Shown here one piece after another: positions 37,861-50,869 of a stretch of DNA of 64,000 bases. Below the pieces are notes generated by a model. It was not told the origin of the DNA and ran no database searches. It worked only from the letters and a program-made list of their open reading frames with translations. Numbering within the stretch: position 1 is the stretch's first letter; each line of letters opens with the position of its first letter. Location of the stretch: NCBI RefSeq assembly GCF_000003855.2, contig NW_003101681.1:4135359-4199358 (forward strand). The letters run 5' to 3'. The translations under genes and the position numbers were made by a program. Origin of the DNA: Blastomyces gilchristii SLH14081. Lineage: Eukaryota > Ascomycota > Eurotiomycetes > Onygenales > Ajellomycetaceae.

Positions 37861-38948
37861 CATTGAAATATATTACTGACTTATCAAATATAAAGAGACT
37901 TAAAGAAAATATTAACAGCTTTCAGTGATGTACAGAAACAGCTACAGTGTTACATAGCAATATTATCTTCATTTAATACATGCACTGTTAATATTCTTTG
38001 TATACAGTTATTATATAATCTGTATCAGAGATACATGCAGAAAACAGATCTTTATTACTAGAATAAATGATTACAGCAATTCTCTGTTTTCATATTATAA
38101 AGATAAGTTATTCTCATTTCTTTCTTCTCTCTTTTCTCTTCTTCAATCAATCACTAATTTCAAGCTGATATGAAAACTATTAAAACACTCTCAGAAACTC
38201 TCAAATTGAAGAGTATAGACTAATTAAATTTCAAATGTAGAAGAAATCAAATTATCTTCTATAGATTCAATTACTTATTTTCTCTTAAATAAAACAGCAG
38301 TTATGTCTCTCTCTTCTCTCAATCAAACAAAACATAACTTATAAAAAGTGAGTACTACATCAGATTATAATGATCAACACAGTCTCAGCATGCAGAGCTG
38401 CATATGCACAGTGCATGCTGAACTGAGAGACTGTGTGAATTACAAACTGATAGCAGCATTTCAGGGAGAGTCATGCAGTGCGAGAAAGCTGTAACTCTCA
38501 GTTATATATGCAGAGAGTGAATTGCTATAGTAAGTACATATGCATTGAAGTAATACTTTTTAATAACACTCAGTCTCTGATATGATGAAAATAGAGTCTC
38601 TTCATGAGATCTGTTTCTATCAGAAGTCAGAGAATCTTATATTTCTCAAGATTATCTTTGTATATCTTGTTCATGAAATTGATGAGAGAAATCATTGATT
38701 TCAGTATTCTATTCTTAATATCATTCAAGTGGTAGCAGAGTTCACCCTGACCACACTTTTTAAGTGTATATTTTCTAATTATTCACATTTATATAGATAT
38801 ATACTGATTATTTATTAGATGATATTAAGACAATGACTTATCACAGCTGTGTTACTCTCACTGTAAGAGATACACAGTTGATAATAAATATTGTAAAGAC
38901 TCTGAAGAGTGAATATTTTAGAGATACTGCAGCTCTGTGATCTTGATT

Positions 38949-39160
38949 TTTTTTTATTTTTATTTTTTATTTTTTTCTTTTTCTTTTCTTTTTTTTTTTT
39001 CTTTCTCTTTCTTTCTCTTTTTTTCTTTCTCTTCTTTTTTTCTTTCTCTTTTTTTCTTTCTCTTCTTTTTTTCTTTCTCTTTTTTTTTTTTTTTATTGTG
39101 ATTTTTTCTTGTTATTTTATTTTTTGTTTTTTTGTTATTTTTTGTATTTTATATTTTTTT
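38949..39160. repeat. Polypyrimidine tract (T/C) in hAT copy A
   Basis: About 210 bp of T runs with repeated TTTCTTTCTCTTTTT blocks (38,990-39,085). Copy B has only a shorter A-rich tract (49,429-49,558) without the CTTT blocks, so this is a copy-specific expansion near one end of the transposon. Confidence 0.9.
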
Positions 39161-39264
39161 TTTTAATTAAAATGATATTGATTATAATCTGTGTTTAGAA
39201 AAGTAATAATATTTGATAATACTCTCTGTTGAATTTTCAACAAATGAGCACTATGTTATAATAT

Positions 39265-39448
39265 TGTGATTCAAAGGTTGCTTAAGCCAGCGTACAATTA
39301 CAGGCGTACGCCGGCTTCTTATATATTGTAATTTCATACACTAATTTAATTAGCGGCCGCTATGGCCCCTTTACACTCATATGCGTACACTAGTAGTTCG
39401 GAAGCGGCCGCGGTATTATCCGACAGTCGTATGTTCTTCTGAATCACA
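39265..39448 (-). repeat. 3' LTR of Gypsy-2
   Basis: 184 bp, rich in CGTACG and GCGGCCGC motifs that survive better than the internal region. Confidence 0.93.
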
Positions 39449-39749
39449 TTCTCTCCCACCAGATTCAGTCACGCCCATGTGACCATGTCATACACTCTAG
39501 CTTCATGCAGATTAGCTTGCCACTAGCATTTCACAATTGTGTGATCTATCTCTGATTCAGCTAGTGTTCTGTGTACACTCTCACAAAGAAACTTTCACTA
39601 TATTATATCACTCATTCACTAACTTTTCTCATTCTTCAATCATCTTCTTCATTTCATCATCATTAAACATTATCATCATTCAAGATTTCTATCTCTTCTT
39701 CTGTTCAACTCTTTCTATCTGTTCATTTATCACATTATACACATTTCTG

Positions 39750-41434
39750 ACAATGACTCTCTGTTCTCATAACAAGTGTCATCATAGTGCTCATACCAGG
39801 CAGTTTGTTAGCAGTAAGTGTAACACATTGTGAAATATAATCAGAACTTGTTTATCTTCTAATGATTGTCAGAACAATGTATTATCATGAATGATGACAC
39901 ATCTTCTTCATCTTCTTATACACTTTTAACTGTTTCTTCTTCTCAGTGAGTTTCTGATTGTGTTTTCTGACATGATTTTGTGTGAATGCAGATGCTGATA
40001 TGTTTGTTTTTATTTATATAGAATTATCATATATTGACAGATTCACATCTGTTAATGATAGTGAACTCAGTATTGAATCATTGATCAAGAACTTGAAGAA
40101 TGTAATAATGAAGAAATTATCTGTATCATATGTGACTGAGTCTTCAGTATTCTTCTCTGCCTCTTCTGTCACTTCTTTCTCTGCTGCTCTCTCTCAATCT
40201 TTCACACTTGTCTCTGTGTCTGATTCTCTCACTTCTGCTACCTCTGTTTCTGTGATCTCTACTTCTGCTACTTCTGGTTTTACTGTCTCTGTCTTTCTTA
40301 CTAGCTCTCCCTGTTTCAAGAAGATGTTGTATAGACTTGATAAACTATGTTTCTCAGCATATACACTTCTACTCTTCTTGCTGACCTCTAGAATGATTTA
40401 TTACATAAAGACAGTGTACAACACAACTATCTGAGATTCAGTTATAAACACTGATTATTACATTCATTTTAAATATTTGTGATGAGATAATTGTTCATTC
40501 ATCTCAGAGAATCACTCTCTCTCTCAATAGTATCAAGATTATAAGTCTTTTTCTTTTTTTATCTTTTTCTTTCTGACACTGATTTTTCTGTTCTTAGAGA
40601 AAATCATTATGAGTTTTACTGTGTATAAAGTTATAATGTTCACAGATATTAAGAAACTTTTTACAACTGCAAAGTTCAATATTACAGAAATATCTACTCT
40701 GATGAATTTCTTCAGAATAATAGATCTATATCAGTCTATTCTCTAGCATCTATTGTCTGACTTCATGATGCAGGCAAAAGATATCTGTGTTTTCAGAAAC
40801 AGAAACACAGATGTTATACTCTTTTACACTCACAGGCATGAGACTTGTACATCTTGTCTGAGATGTTATCATGGAAATGAGTCATTTACATACTGTATTC
40901 TGCTTCCTGCATTTCTCTGTATCTCTCTCTCTCTTTCTAAGAAGTCTCATGTATGTTGCAATTGTATGTATAACTCTAAGGTCAGTAAGTATTCATTCAG
41001 TAACTGTTCTCATCTCTGATTTTACAATTTTCATATACTAACAATGATTCTTAGTTACTTCAGTGTCAGAGACTATTCTGATTAAAGATAACAATGTCAC
41101 TGAGACTATTCTCTCTCATTCTCAAGCTTCTTCTATCACTTTCTCTCTCTTCTCTGTAAGAAAGGTTGTGCACATACTGAGTTGTAAGTGTTCAGTGCTG
41201 AGTGACTTCTGCTGTTATTTATTCAGTTCTATGTCTTCTTCTTCTTCTGTTTCTTTCACCTCTGCTCTTCCTGTCCTGGCTCTCAGTTCTGCAGATCTCA
41301 TGCTCTTCTTCAATTTCTCTACATATATGTGTGTGCATTTCTATATTAGCATTTCAGCCAATCTTGTAATAAATAACATTAATATCATACACAGAGTGAT
41401 AGAGAAATCAGACACATGCACAGTGTTGTTATAA
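39750..41434 (+). pseudogene. Antisense, possibly spliced Cys-rich gene in Gypsy-2
   Basis: Plus-strand frames opposite to Gypsy-2 pol. A first exon candidate ends in CHHSAHTRQFVSS at a GTAAGT donor (about 39,814). A CTGAC branch site and TGCAG acceptor precede 39,990, where an open frame runs to 40,434 (IMKKLSVSYVTESS, then serine-rich). A further frame at 40,753-41,019 holds a cysteine cluster: CTSCLRCYHGNESFTYC and, 20 residues on, CCNCMYNSKVSKYS. Another follows at 41,063-41,434. The 39,990-40,200 frame and both splice sites are conserved in the second Gypsy-2 copy. Exon structure is inferred. Antisense extra genes are known from some fungal Gypsy elements; this one I do not recognise. 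Confidence 0.5.
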
Positions 41435-42599
41435 GAGTGGCTTGCAGCTCTCAAATCCCTTACAGATCTTGAGTTTTGAGATTTCCTTTATTTTTGACAT
41501 TTTTCAGATGATATGATGTTGGAAATAGATTAAATGTGTAGTATATGAAAATGAATAAGATGTGTATGATAACATTTGTCTTTTTACAGCTGACTCTTAC
41601 AGTTGATGATCAATTCATTATCTCTTTTCTTTTCTTATGCTTTTTCTTTATCTGCTAGTCACTACTCTTACATAACCTCTATATAGTACAGTGTTCAGTG
41701 ACTAGGTTCAGCAGCTTTCATCTTTGTGATTCTGTCTCATGCATTATACTGTCTCTCTTCACTCACTCAGATCACTACAGTGAACAGCTCATTGAAACTA
41801 ATCTCACTCAATCTCTGAGCATTTTCAGAGATCAAGATAACTTGATCTCATGCATCTGTGAATGTTTCAGATAGTTCATTCTCTGTGATCTCTGTGATTG
41901 AACTGGTGTAAACAGTCAAATTCAACTCTGAATTTCTTTTTCTTCTGTGACCTGACTCACATGTAAGTCTGCTACTCTGAGACTGCTCTTTGCTGTATTA
42001 CATCTGCTGTCTGTGATGCATTATTATATAATCAGCTACAGTCTTATCACTTATTGAAGTGTGATATTCATCTGATTTCTTCATTTCTTCTCATTCTTTC
42101 CTTATAATTGTGAAAAGATTGAAATAAGTGAGATCATCTGATTTATAAGTGTCTATGATTTCTCTTACTTTGTAAGACTTTTCAATTGTAAGTCTCTTCT
42201 TTTTCAATACTGATGATAGTGCTGTGAATGATTATAATCTGCTTGAGTCTTGCACTTTTACTTTCATAAGTTATGAATCATTGATTAAGTTGTGTAAGAT
42301 CTGTTCCTCTGATTCTTTCAATGCATACATTCTCAGAGAATGTGATTTGAGTATTTTATATGACTCAAATCACTTAGATTGAAACTTCTCAGAGCTCTCA
42401 TTGTATATGAGAACTCACATTTTCATCTTGAGACTCAATTCCTTAACAAGTGAGTCTCATATTCTTTTTGATTGAATTGCTCAGTTCAGGAGTAACTTAT
42501 TAACTTTTGCATGTGTGTGACTGATCTCTTTCAATCTTGATTCTGCATCTGCAACTATTGTGTCTGCAACTGCTGTTCTCTCTCTCACCTTTTTCAAAA

Positions 42600-45500
42600 C
42601 ATTCTCTGAGATGCGCGGATGCAATTCATACAACAGATAGAATAATAAATGCTTGATGACTGCATGCTGCCAGATTCGCGTGACTAATAGTGTCTGACTG
42701 AGATATTCATCTCATAATCTTGTAGGCTTGCTCACTAGATATTTCATCAGCATGTTACTCAAGATTTCATTCAAGTGTTTCATCTTTCTGTTTATCTGTG
42801 AATGATATAATGTTGTTCTATGATGTCTTATCTATAACTGGCTCATGAAATGTCTCACTGCTTCTTCTATGAGATTCACACTGTTATCAGTTAGAATCTC
42901 ACACAGCATTTCATAGTTGACATAGATCTCATTATGTAGAAACTTCATCATTATCTTCTCTGTCATCTCTGAAACTGCTTTTATGACTGGCCAGTCAGTA
43001 GTGTAATCAATAGCAGTGATTATTCATCAATTTTCATTTGATATTCACAGCAATATGTCTATGAGGTTCACTTCTCATCATTTGAACAGTTGTATCATAC
43101 ATTTCATCTGATGTTGTGCTTTCTCACATTTCAATCCTTTCTTAGATTCTTTCATGACCTGGTAATTCAGGCACTTGTGAGTATACACCTGAATGTTCTC
43201 AGCCATGCTTGACCAGTATACTCTTGATTTAAGTACACTCATGAGTTCAGGGCTTTCTAAGTGACTGAATTCCTTGTGTATATAAGTCATCAAGTCATGT
43301 CTAAATGAAGATTCTAGATAGGGAGCTTCTATGTATTCTAGATTATGATAAAGCACAATGTCATTTTTCAATTTCCTCAGCTTGAAGTTCAGAAGCATCT
43401 CTTCTACTACTTTCACAAGATACTTATCATCTGACATCTTGTCATTCTTTAAGTGAGAGATCATGATGTTCACTCATTCTGATTTCTTGTATTCTCTCAG
43501 TACATTTAACATGAACATTTCTTGTGCCTGGTTCACAGAACTCTCACTCATGAAATTGAGTCTGTAATTGATTATGTTCAGCACCACTGTGTCTGATCTC
43601 TTTTAGTATTTGATATGAAGATTGTACACTTGAAACTCTGAGATTCAATATACTAAGTGTTTAAAAGGTTTTATTATTGATTATAGATAGATGAGGCTTT
43701 CATGATCTGTAATCACTGTTGTCATATATCTGTTGTTAATATATCTATCTCACAATACCAGTGTGTACTTAATCACTAGCAATTTCTTTTCATATACTGA
43801 ATAATTGAGCTCAGCATCTGATAGTTTTCTATCATTGTACATCACTGAGTGCAGCTTACTGTTCTTATTCATCTGTAGAAGAGTGTCTCTGATAGCTTAT
43901 TTAAATATGTCTGTCTCAATGTAGAAAGGTTTATTACAATCTGATTGAATAAGCACTGAGAATGTTATTACACATTTTCTCAGTGTAAGAAAAGCCTCTT
44001 CATACACAGTATTTCAGATAATTGAATGAAACTTCTTCTTTCATAGATTTGCATTTATTTCTCTTAAGAGATCTGAGAGTGATGTAGATATTCATATGAA
44101 ATCCTTGATAAATCTGTGATAGTATGAGACCAACTCAAGAAACTATTATACATGATGTACATTTCTCAGTCACAGTCAATTCACTATAACATTCAATTTC
44201 TTCAGAATGAGATGTATACAGTCATCACTCACTACATGCTCTACAAACTTCAACTCTTCTATTTCAAACACACACTTGATTGATTTAATATAGAGCTTAT
44301 ACTCTGTCAGAGTTGTAAGCACTTCATTGAGATGCTTCAGATATTTGTCATATAAGTTTGAAAAGACTAGAATATCATTGAGATATATGAGACATGAGGT
44401 TTCATTCTGTTTATAAAGAATTGTATTCATCATCATTTGAAAGATAGCAGGTACATTTGTCAGACTGAATGACATTGTCAGAAATTCAAACTTCTCTCAT
44501 TACATATTAAACATGATTTGTGAGACTGACAGTTCATCTACACAGATCTGTCAGTATTCTGAGAGAAGATTAATCTTTAATAGATATCAGGTGTTTTCAA
44601 CTGTATTCAACTGTTATTGAATCTATAGCAGTGAATATTCATTCTTGATTATAAGCTTATTAAGTGCTTGATAATTGATATATATTCATCACTTCTCATC
44701 TGCCTTTTTCATAAATAGAACTAAAAAGCCTCACACACTTAATGAGAGTTATATGAGATCATATTCTAGAAGATTGATGATCTGACACTTCTGTTCTTTA
44801 AGATGTGTTTGTGACAGAGGATACACATTCTGATTGACTGGTTTTGCATCCCCTGTGTCAATCTCATGTATGAATCCTCATTTCAGCAGCAATTCTGATG
44901 AAAGATCTGTTTGAAAGACCTTCTCATGCTTCTTCAGAAGCTTCTTCATATGCTTGTTCTTCTATATATTCTTTATCTTGATTTTCTTCACTTCTGAGTC
45001 CTGTATAATATACAGAATACTTTCAGATAAGGTCTTGTAAATTATTCTCTTTACTTATTAATATGTAAGCAGATTTAATTCTTCTATATCAGAGACATGA
45101 AATGTCCTTCTCATATCAGTTGATAGAATTGTATGAATCATTTTCTTTCTATCAGTTAACTGCATATGACATGTACATCATTGAATCTGCAGATTGAACC
45201 TTTGAAATCAATTGAGTCTGAGAATAAGATTGTATTTCATGTTCTGCAGCTCTTATACTCAAATATAACAAGATTATTCTCTGAAGTGCAAGAAAACTCT
45301 TACTTTTATAAGTGATATCAGATATCAATTATCAGATAATCTTATATATTGAGAATTCTTCACTTAGTGAACCTCTTTCAATCTTCAGATTATATAATTA
45401 TCAATATATTGTATAGAAGCTTCTGTGTCTGCTAACACTTTTATAGCTATCTCTCAATTCTTATTCAAGTGTCTCTTATACATTAACATTTCAGGTCTTA

Positions 45501-46900
45501 AGATATTAAGATAAGTGTTCACTTCATCCTCACCTGCATCTCAGTCAGAAGCCTGCTTTCTCTTGATATTTACAGAATTCAGAGAGTTATCTAACACAGG
45601 CATCTCTTTCACTTTAAAGACTTTTCATAGAATATCAGTGAGTGTCTCTGAGCTCACTGATTCTGCTAGTTTTTTGACTCTCTTGCTTCTCTTGACTGTG
45701 TATACTGAGTGCAATCTTTTACATCATGATTTTGATATCTGCAGTTGAAGCAAGCTTGATGCTTATAATATCAAGATTTTCACTCAGAGAATCTCTTTTT
45801 CAGAGGATTCAGTGCTTTAGTAATGATATTCAGATCTAGATTCATTGTGTCTGAGTGTGTGACTTGTATTATAGAAGTCTGATTATCTGTTCTTCACTGA
45901 GATATACTTAATTGCAGTATTTTCTGTTGTAATTGACTTGCTTATTTCTGTATAATAAGAATATTGTATACTTTCTTCACTGTGTCTGATTATAAGGTTA
46001 AGCATTTTCATTCTGCTCTCAACTTAGATGTAAGACCATGAATGAAGATCTGTAAATAGAAAGATGTTGAAAGCTCTTCATTCAATGTGAGATAGTGTAA
46101 GCTGAAGTATATAAAGTACAATGTAAGATCACTCACTTATCTACATTCAGTGAAGTATTCATAACACTTATCTCACATATTCACTTTCTCAAAGTTGTGT
46201 AAGATTCATTTAAAAAACTCATTTCATGTTTATAAGAATGAATATCACTCTGAGTCTGTGAGATTCATCTTTTCATCAATTATTTATAATGATTTCACTT
46301 TTCTGTGTAGAAATGCAGCAGATCTTAAGACTTGTTAAAATTCTGTTGACTGTCTGTCTATAAGTTTATATTCAATTCAATAATATAATTGCATCTGACT
46401 TAGTCAGCTGATTGCAGCATTATTTTTTCAGTTATTATTAAAGCTTAATAGCTTCAGCAGATCTTCTGACTTAATATATTTCATGCTTGAATTCTCATTC
46501 TGCACAGTGATCTCTGATGATGTGTATACTTCTGAAGAGATTGTGAACAATTATAATAAGATCTTCAGATTTGATATAGTTATCTATCTGTGTAAATGTT
46601 CAATCTTCTGCTGCAGGCCTAAGATCTGGTTTTCTCTATTTTTATTAATGATGATGATTGCATCAGTGAAGCTCTTCATAGTGAATACTTAGTCTGCAGT
46701 GAATGTCAATTATTATTTAACTTCTGTCTCAGCCTGTCACTGTGTACACAAGGCCTCAATCTCATTTAGAATCCTTGTACATGTACAGAGCTTTGATTCT
46801 GATTCAGTGATCTCAGCTGCTTTTCTTACTGCTTTGAGTAAATTCTCTGAGAGGTTCTGCATACCTTCCAGTTCAGGTAGCAGAGAAGAGTGTTGTTTGT
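42600..46900 (-). pseudogene. Gypsy-2 gag-pol remnant
   Basis: Minus strand. A Gag zinc knuckle CFNCRYQNHDVKDC is fully intact near 45,757-45,716. RT starts near 44,730 (VLFMKKADEK) and includes an open stretch at 44,475-44,176 (SFSLTNVPAIFQ...). Its catalytic motif reads YLND (44,385-44,374), the first aspartate changed to asparagine by G-to-A. The integrase zinc-binding region is open at 43,473-43,078 (HKEFSH...KSRVYW...HKCLNYQ, second cysteine lost). Catalytic integrase continues to about 42,600. Protease lies between about 45,500 and 45,000 but is unclear. Confidence 0.82.
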
Positions 46901-47368
46901 ATTAGCTAGAAGAGGTATTCATTTCAGTGATTTTCTCATTGATTGTATAATGTCTATTGTTATATTGCTATATCACTGTATTGTTATATCACTATATCAT
47001 TCTATCACTATATCATTATATGATTTCTGTTATCATTGTATGACTCCGGTGGTGGCCACTCCTCTTCTTTTTATTCTTCTTTTGAGTAGAGAGCAGACTT
47101 CTTTGAATCTGGTTCACTACTTTCATTCCCTTTCTCACACCTCATCTGTTCGCGTCTCATATGTGGCATTCATCTGGGCATGGAGTTTTCCCTCAATAAG
47201 TGAAGCAGTATCAATCAGATGCTCTTTCACTCACTGTCCTTTGTATGCTATCTTTTGAGGTGTTTCTAGAACCACTCTGGCATGATAACTACAAATTGCT
47301 TTGTAGATGGAATTATCATGCCCTGGAGGAGCCTGCACTTCTCACCAGTTTTTAGACATGCTATCAGA

Positions 47369-47552
47369 TGTGATTCAAAGGTTGCTTAAGCCAGTGTATG
47401 ATTACAGGCGTACACCGGCTTCTTATATATTGTAATTTTGTACACTAATTTAATTAGCAGCTGCTATGGCCCCTTTACACTCATACGCGTACGCTAGTAG
47501 TTCGGAAGCGGCCGCGGTATTATCCGACGGTCGTACGTTCTTCCGAACCACA
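47369..47552 (-). repeat. 5' LTR of Gypsy-2
   Basis: 184 bp; nearly unmutated right half (GCGGCCGCGGTATTATCCG). On the minus strand it holds ATATATAAG as a TATA-like box. The first internal bases, TCTGATAGCATG, are not a canonical TGG-type primer site. Confidence 0.93.
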
Positions 47553-47833
47553 ATATTATGTAAGTGAGAAATGATTTCATAGTCTTATTTAATGCCATTT
47601 TTAATAATGAGATCAGAATGAAAATGTGACTAAGAATTCAAACATATTCTTTATTTAAGACTAGATTTTTATTTGAAAAGTGAATCTGAGATCTTTAATA
47701 TTTGAAATAACAGGATTTGAAATTAATGTGATGAATACAAATCATGATTAGAAGTAATGCTTTTAGACAATATAATAACTGTAAAGTTTGATTCTGGTCT
47801 CAGACATGATCACACGGTCAGTCTAGTCAACTG

Positions 47834-49050
47834 TGAAAAGATTTCACAGATCTCATTCTCAGATATATCAGTCTCACACTGACTGAATAAGTCAGAGTTA
47901 AAGTGATTCAGTATTGTAATATCTGTAAAAGCTTGTTTTAATTCTGCAAATGTCTGCATAGTATCTTAAGTGAGGATAAACAGTTCTATTTTTCTATCTT
48001 TCACACTTTTCTTTAACAGATCTATAAGAGGAGCAGTAATCTATGAATATATATAGATAAATCATCTGTAGAAATTCATAAATTCTAGAAATATCTGCAT
48101 CTCACAGTACATCTGCAGTAGTGATCAGTTCTCAATAATAAAGACTCAGCTTCTATTCATTGAAATGTCATTAATTTCAATAATATAATCTAAGAAATCA
48201 ATCTTCTGTATGTAGAATAAGCATTTTTCAGTGTTTATATAGAGTTAATACTATCTCAAGTAACTCAACACTTCTTAAACATGAGTATTATATTCTTTCT
48301 CTGTTTTCAAGAAGATTAAAATGTCATCTAAGTATACTATACAGAAGACATTGACAAGGACTCACAGTGTCTCATTTATATAGATCTGAAAGATAACTGA
48401 AGTATTACAAAGATTAAAAGATAAAACAAGATATTTAAAATTATCATACTTGATATAAAAAGCTGTTTTTCAAATATCATCTTTGTTAACTCTGATTCTA
48501 TGATAGATATTCTGTATATCAATCTTTGAGAACATCTTTACTTCAGATAATTGATTGATCATCTCATCAATTAATGATAATAAATAGTAATTCTTAACTA
48601 TCATCTTATTGAGATCTCTGTAGTCTATGCATAGACATAGTCTACTGTTCTTCTTAGATATAAAAAGTATAGACATCTCTGCTGAACTCTTTGATAAGTA
48701 TATTCAGTTCTTTGATTGTACTTTCTGAAGATATTTATACAGAATATTCAATTTCTTTATAAATAAGTTATAAAGAAACTTATACAGTGCTGTTGCATCA
48801 TCTTCAAGATAAATCTTATATTATATCTTGATATCAGAAAACTTCACTGCTTTTCTTTCTGAAAAGACATTCTTATAATCTGTAAAGAAATATTATATAT
48901 ATCTATCTTTAATAATAAATACTGCTACTAATCTTACAGTGAGAGTGATGACTTCTTTATCTATTCTTAAGTCTCAGTCACCTGCTATATAGTATATTAA
49001 CTCTATCTTTTTCTTAAAATTCTTCTGATGAAACTCTTTAGATTTCTCTA
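47834..49050 (-). pseudogene. Gypsy-3 protease/RT remnant
   Basis: A frame of about 400 codons with only about a dozen stops. It reads ELIYYIAGD...DLRIDKEVITL, FTDYKNVFSERKAVKFSD, LFISKKNSRLCLCIDYRDL (48,676 onward), KMIVKNYYLLSLIDEMI, and the catalytic YLDD, intact at 48,333-48,322. This is the canonical order of chromovirus RT from the fingers to the connection. The N-terminal side is cut by hAT copy B at 49,058 and the C-terminal side by hAT copy A at 47,834. Among the three Gypsy families it shows the fewest stops per codon. Confidence 0.88.
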
Positions 49051-49428
49051 TCACTATTAGACTGATCATGTGACCGTGTCTGAGACCAGGATCAAACTTT
49101 ACAGTTATTATATTGCCTAAAAGCATTACTTCTGATCATGATTTGTATTCATTACATTGATCTCAAATCATGTTATTTTAAATATTAAAGATCTCAGATT
49201 CACTTTTTAAATAAAAATCTAGTTCTGAATAAAGAATATATTTGAATTCTTAGTCATATTTTCATTCTGATCTCATTATTGAGAATGACATTAAATGAGA
49301 CTATGAAATCACTTCTCACTTACATAATATCATAACATAGTGCTCATTTGTTGAAAATTCAACAGAGAGTGTTATCAAATATTATTACTTTTCTGAACAT
49401 AGATTATAATTCATATAATTTTAATTAT

Positions 49429-49558
49429 AAAAAAAATATAAAATACAAAAAAAAAAAACAAAAAACAAAAAATAAAACAAAAACAAGAAAAAATCAGAAT
49501 GAATAAAAAAAAAAAATAAAATCAAAATAAAAAAATAAAAAATAAAAATAAAAAAAAT
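49429..49558. repeat. A-rich tract in hAT copy B
   Basis: Runs of A broken by C, T and G. It corresponds to the longer pyrimidine tract 38,949-39,160 of copy A. Confidence 0.9.
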
Positions 49559-50660
49559 CAAGGTCACAGAGCTGCAGTATTCTTAAAATACTCACTTCTC
49601 AGAGTCTTTACAATATTCATCACTAACTGTGTATTTCTCACAGTGAGAGTAACACAGCTGTGATGAGTTATTATCTTAACATTATCTAATAAATAATCAG
49701 TATATATCTGTATAAATGTAAATATTTAGAAAATATACACTTAAAAAGTGTGATCAGAGTGAACTCTGCTGTCACTTAAATAATATTAAGAGCAGAACAC
49801 TGAAATCAATAATTTCTCTCATTAATTTCACAGATAAGACAGGTGAAGATGATCTTAAGAAATATAAGATTCTCTGACTTCTAATAAAAATGAATCTCAC
49901 AGAGAGACTCTATTTTCATAATATCAGAGACTGAGTGTTATCAAAAAGCATTACTTTCATGCAATGCATATGCACTTACTGTGACAATTCATTCTCTGTA
50001 TATGTGACTGAGAGTTGCTGCTTTCTCACACTGCACAGCTCTCTCTGAGATGCTGATACTGATTTGCAACTCACACAGTCTTTCAGTTCAGTATGCACTG
50101 TGTGTATGCAGCTCTGTGTACTGAGACTGTGTTGATCATTATAATCTGATGTGATACTTGCTTTTCACAGGCCATGTTTCATTTGAGAGAGAGAGAGAAG
50201 AAGATGTGACTGTGATTTTATTAAGAGAGAATGAATAATTAGTAATATTGAATGTAATTTGATTCTTCTGCATTTAAAATTTAATTAGTCTATACTCTTC
50301 AATTTAAGAGTTTCTAAGAGTGTTTTAATAGTTTTCATACCAGCTTGAACTTAGTGATGAGTTGAAGAAGAAGAGAAAAGAGAGAAGAAAGAAATGAGAA
50401 TAACTTATCTTTATAATATAAAAACAGAGAATCACTGCAACTATTCTCTCTAGTAATAAAGATCTGTTTTCTGCATGTATCTCTGATATAGATTATATAA
50501 TAACTGTATACAAAGAATATCAACACTGCATGCATTGAATGAAGATCATGTTACTATGTAACACTGTAGCTATTTTCATATATCTCTGAAAGCTGTTAAT
50601 ATTTTCTTTGTCTCTTTATATTTGATAAGTCAGTAATATATTTCAATGCACTCTCTCTTT

Positions 50661-50787
50661 CATTATTATTATTATTATTATCATTATTATCATTATCATC
50701 ATCATTATCATTATCATTATCAACATTATCACTATTATCATCATTATTATCATCATCATCATCATTATTATTATTATTATTATTATA
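50661..50787. repeat. (TTA/TCA)n microsatellite in hAT copy B
   Basis: TTATTATCATTATCATC-type triplets over about 125 bp, longer than in copy A (37,755-37,860). It produces an artefactual His/Tyr-rich frame. Confidence 0.92.
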
Positions 50788-50869
50788 TTATTTCTGACTG
50801 TCTCTTCTGCCTTTATCTCTCTTCAACACTCACTGAAATCAATCATGTCATTTCTCTTCAAATATTCTG

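Larger units (their letters stand above)
39265..47552 (-). mobile_element. Gypsy-2 LTR retrotransposon, complete but decayed
   Basis: 8,288 bp with 184-bp LTRs (39,265-39,448 and 47,369-47,552), TGTGATTC to GAACCACA, and a 4-bp TSD ATAT (39,261-39,264 and 47,553-47,556). The empty site in hAT copy B confirms the 4-bp duplication. Pol is on the minus strand, so the right LTR is 5'. It is about 2.5 kb longer than Gypsy-1 because of a segment between integrase and the 3' LTR that holds reading frames on the opposite strand. A second, partial copy is at 1-7,757. Confidence 0.93.
27935..47825 (-). mobile_element. hAT DNA transposon copy A, carrying two Gypsy insertions
   Basis: Terminal inverted repeats start TAGACTGGCCG on the left and end CGGTCAGTCTA on the right, with an 8-bp TSD GTCAACTG (27,927-27,934 and 47,826-47,833). 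It aligns in inverse orientation with copy B (49,059-54,860). The alignment is interrupted only by Gypsy-1 copy d and Gypsy-2, whose empty sites are visible in copy B near 54,100 and 49,325. Without these, copy A is about 5.83 kb against 5.80 kb for copy B. The 8-bp TSD, TIR type and transposase motifs place it in the hAT superfamily. Confidence 0.92.

Noticed and set aside
38909..39166. Phenylalanine-rich 85-residue reading frame
   Set aside because: It is the translation of a pyrimidine-tract repeat within hAT copy A; copy B has no such frame.
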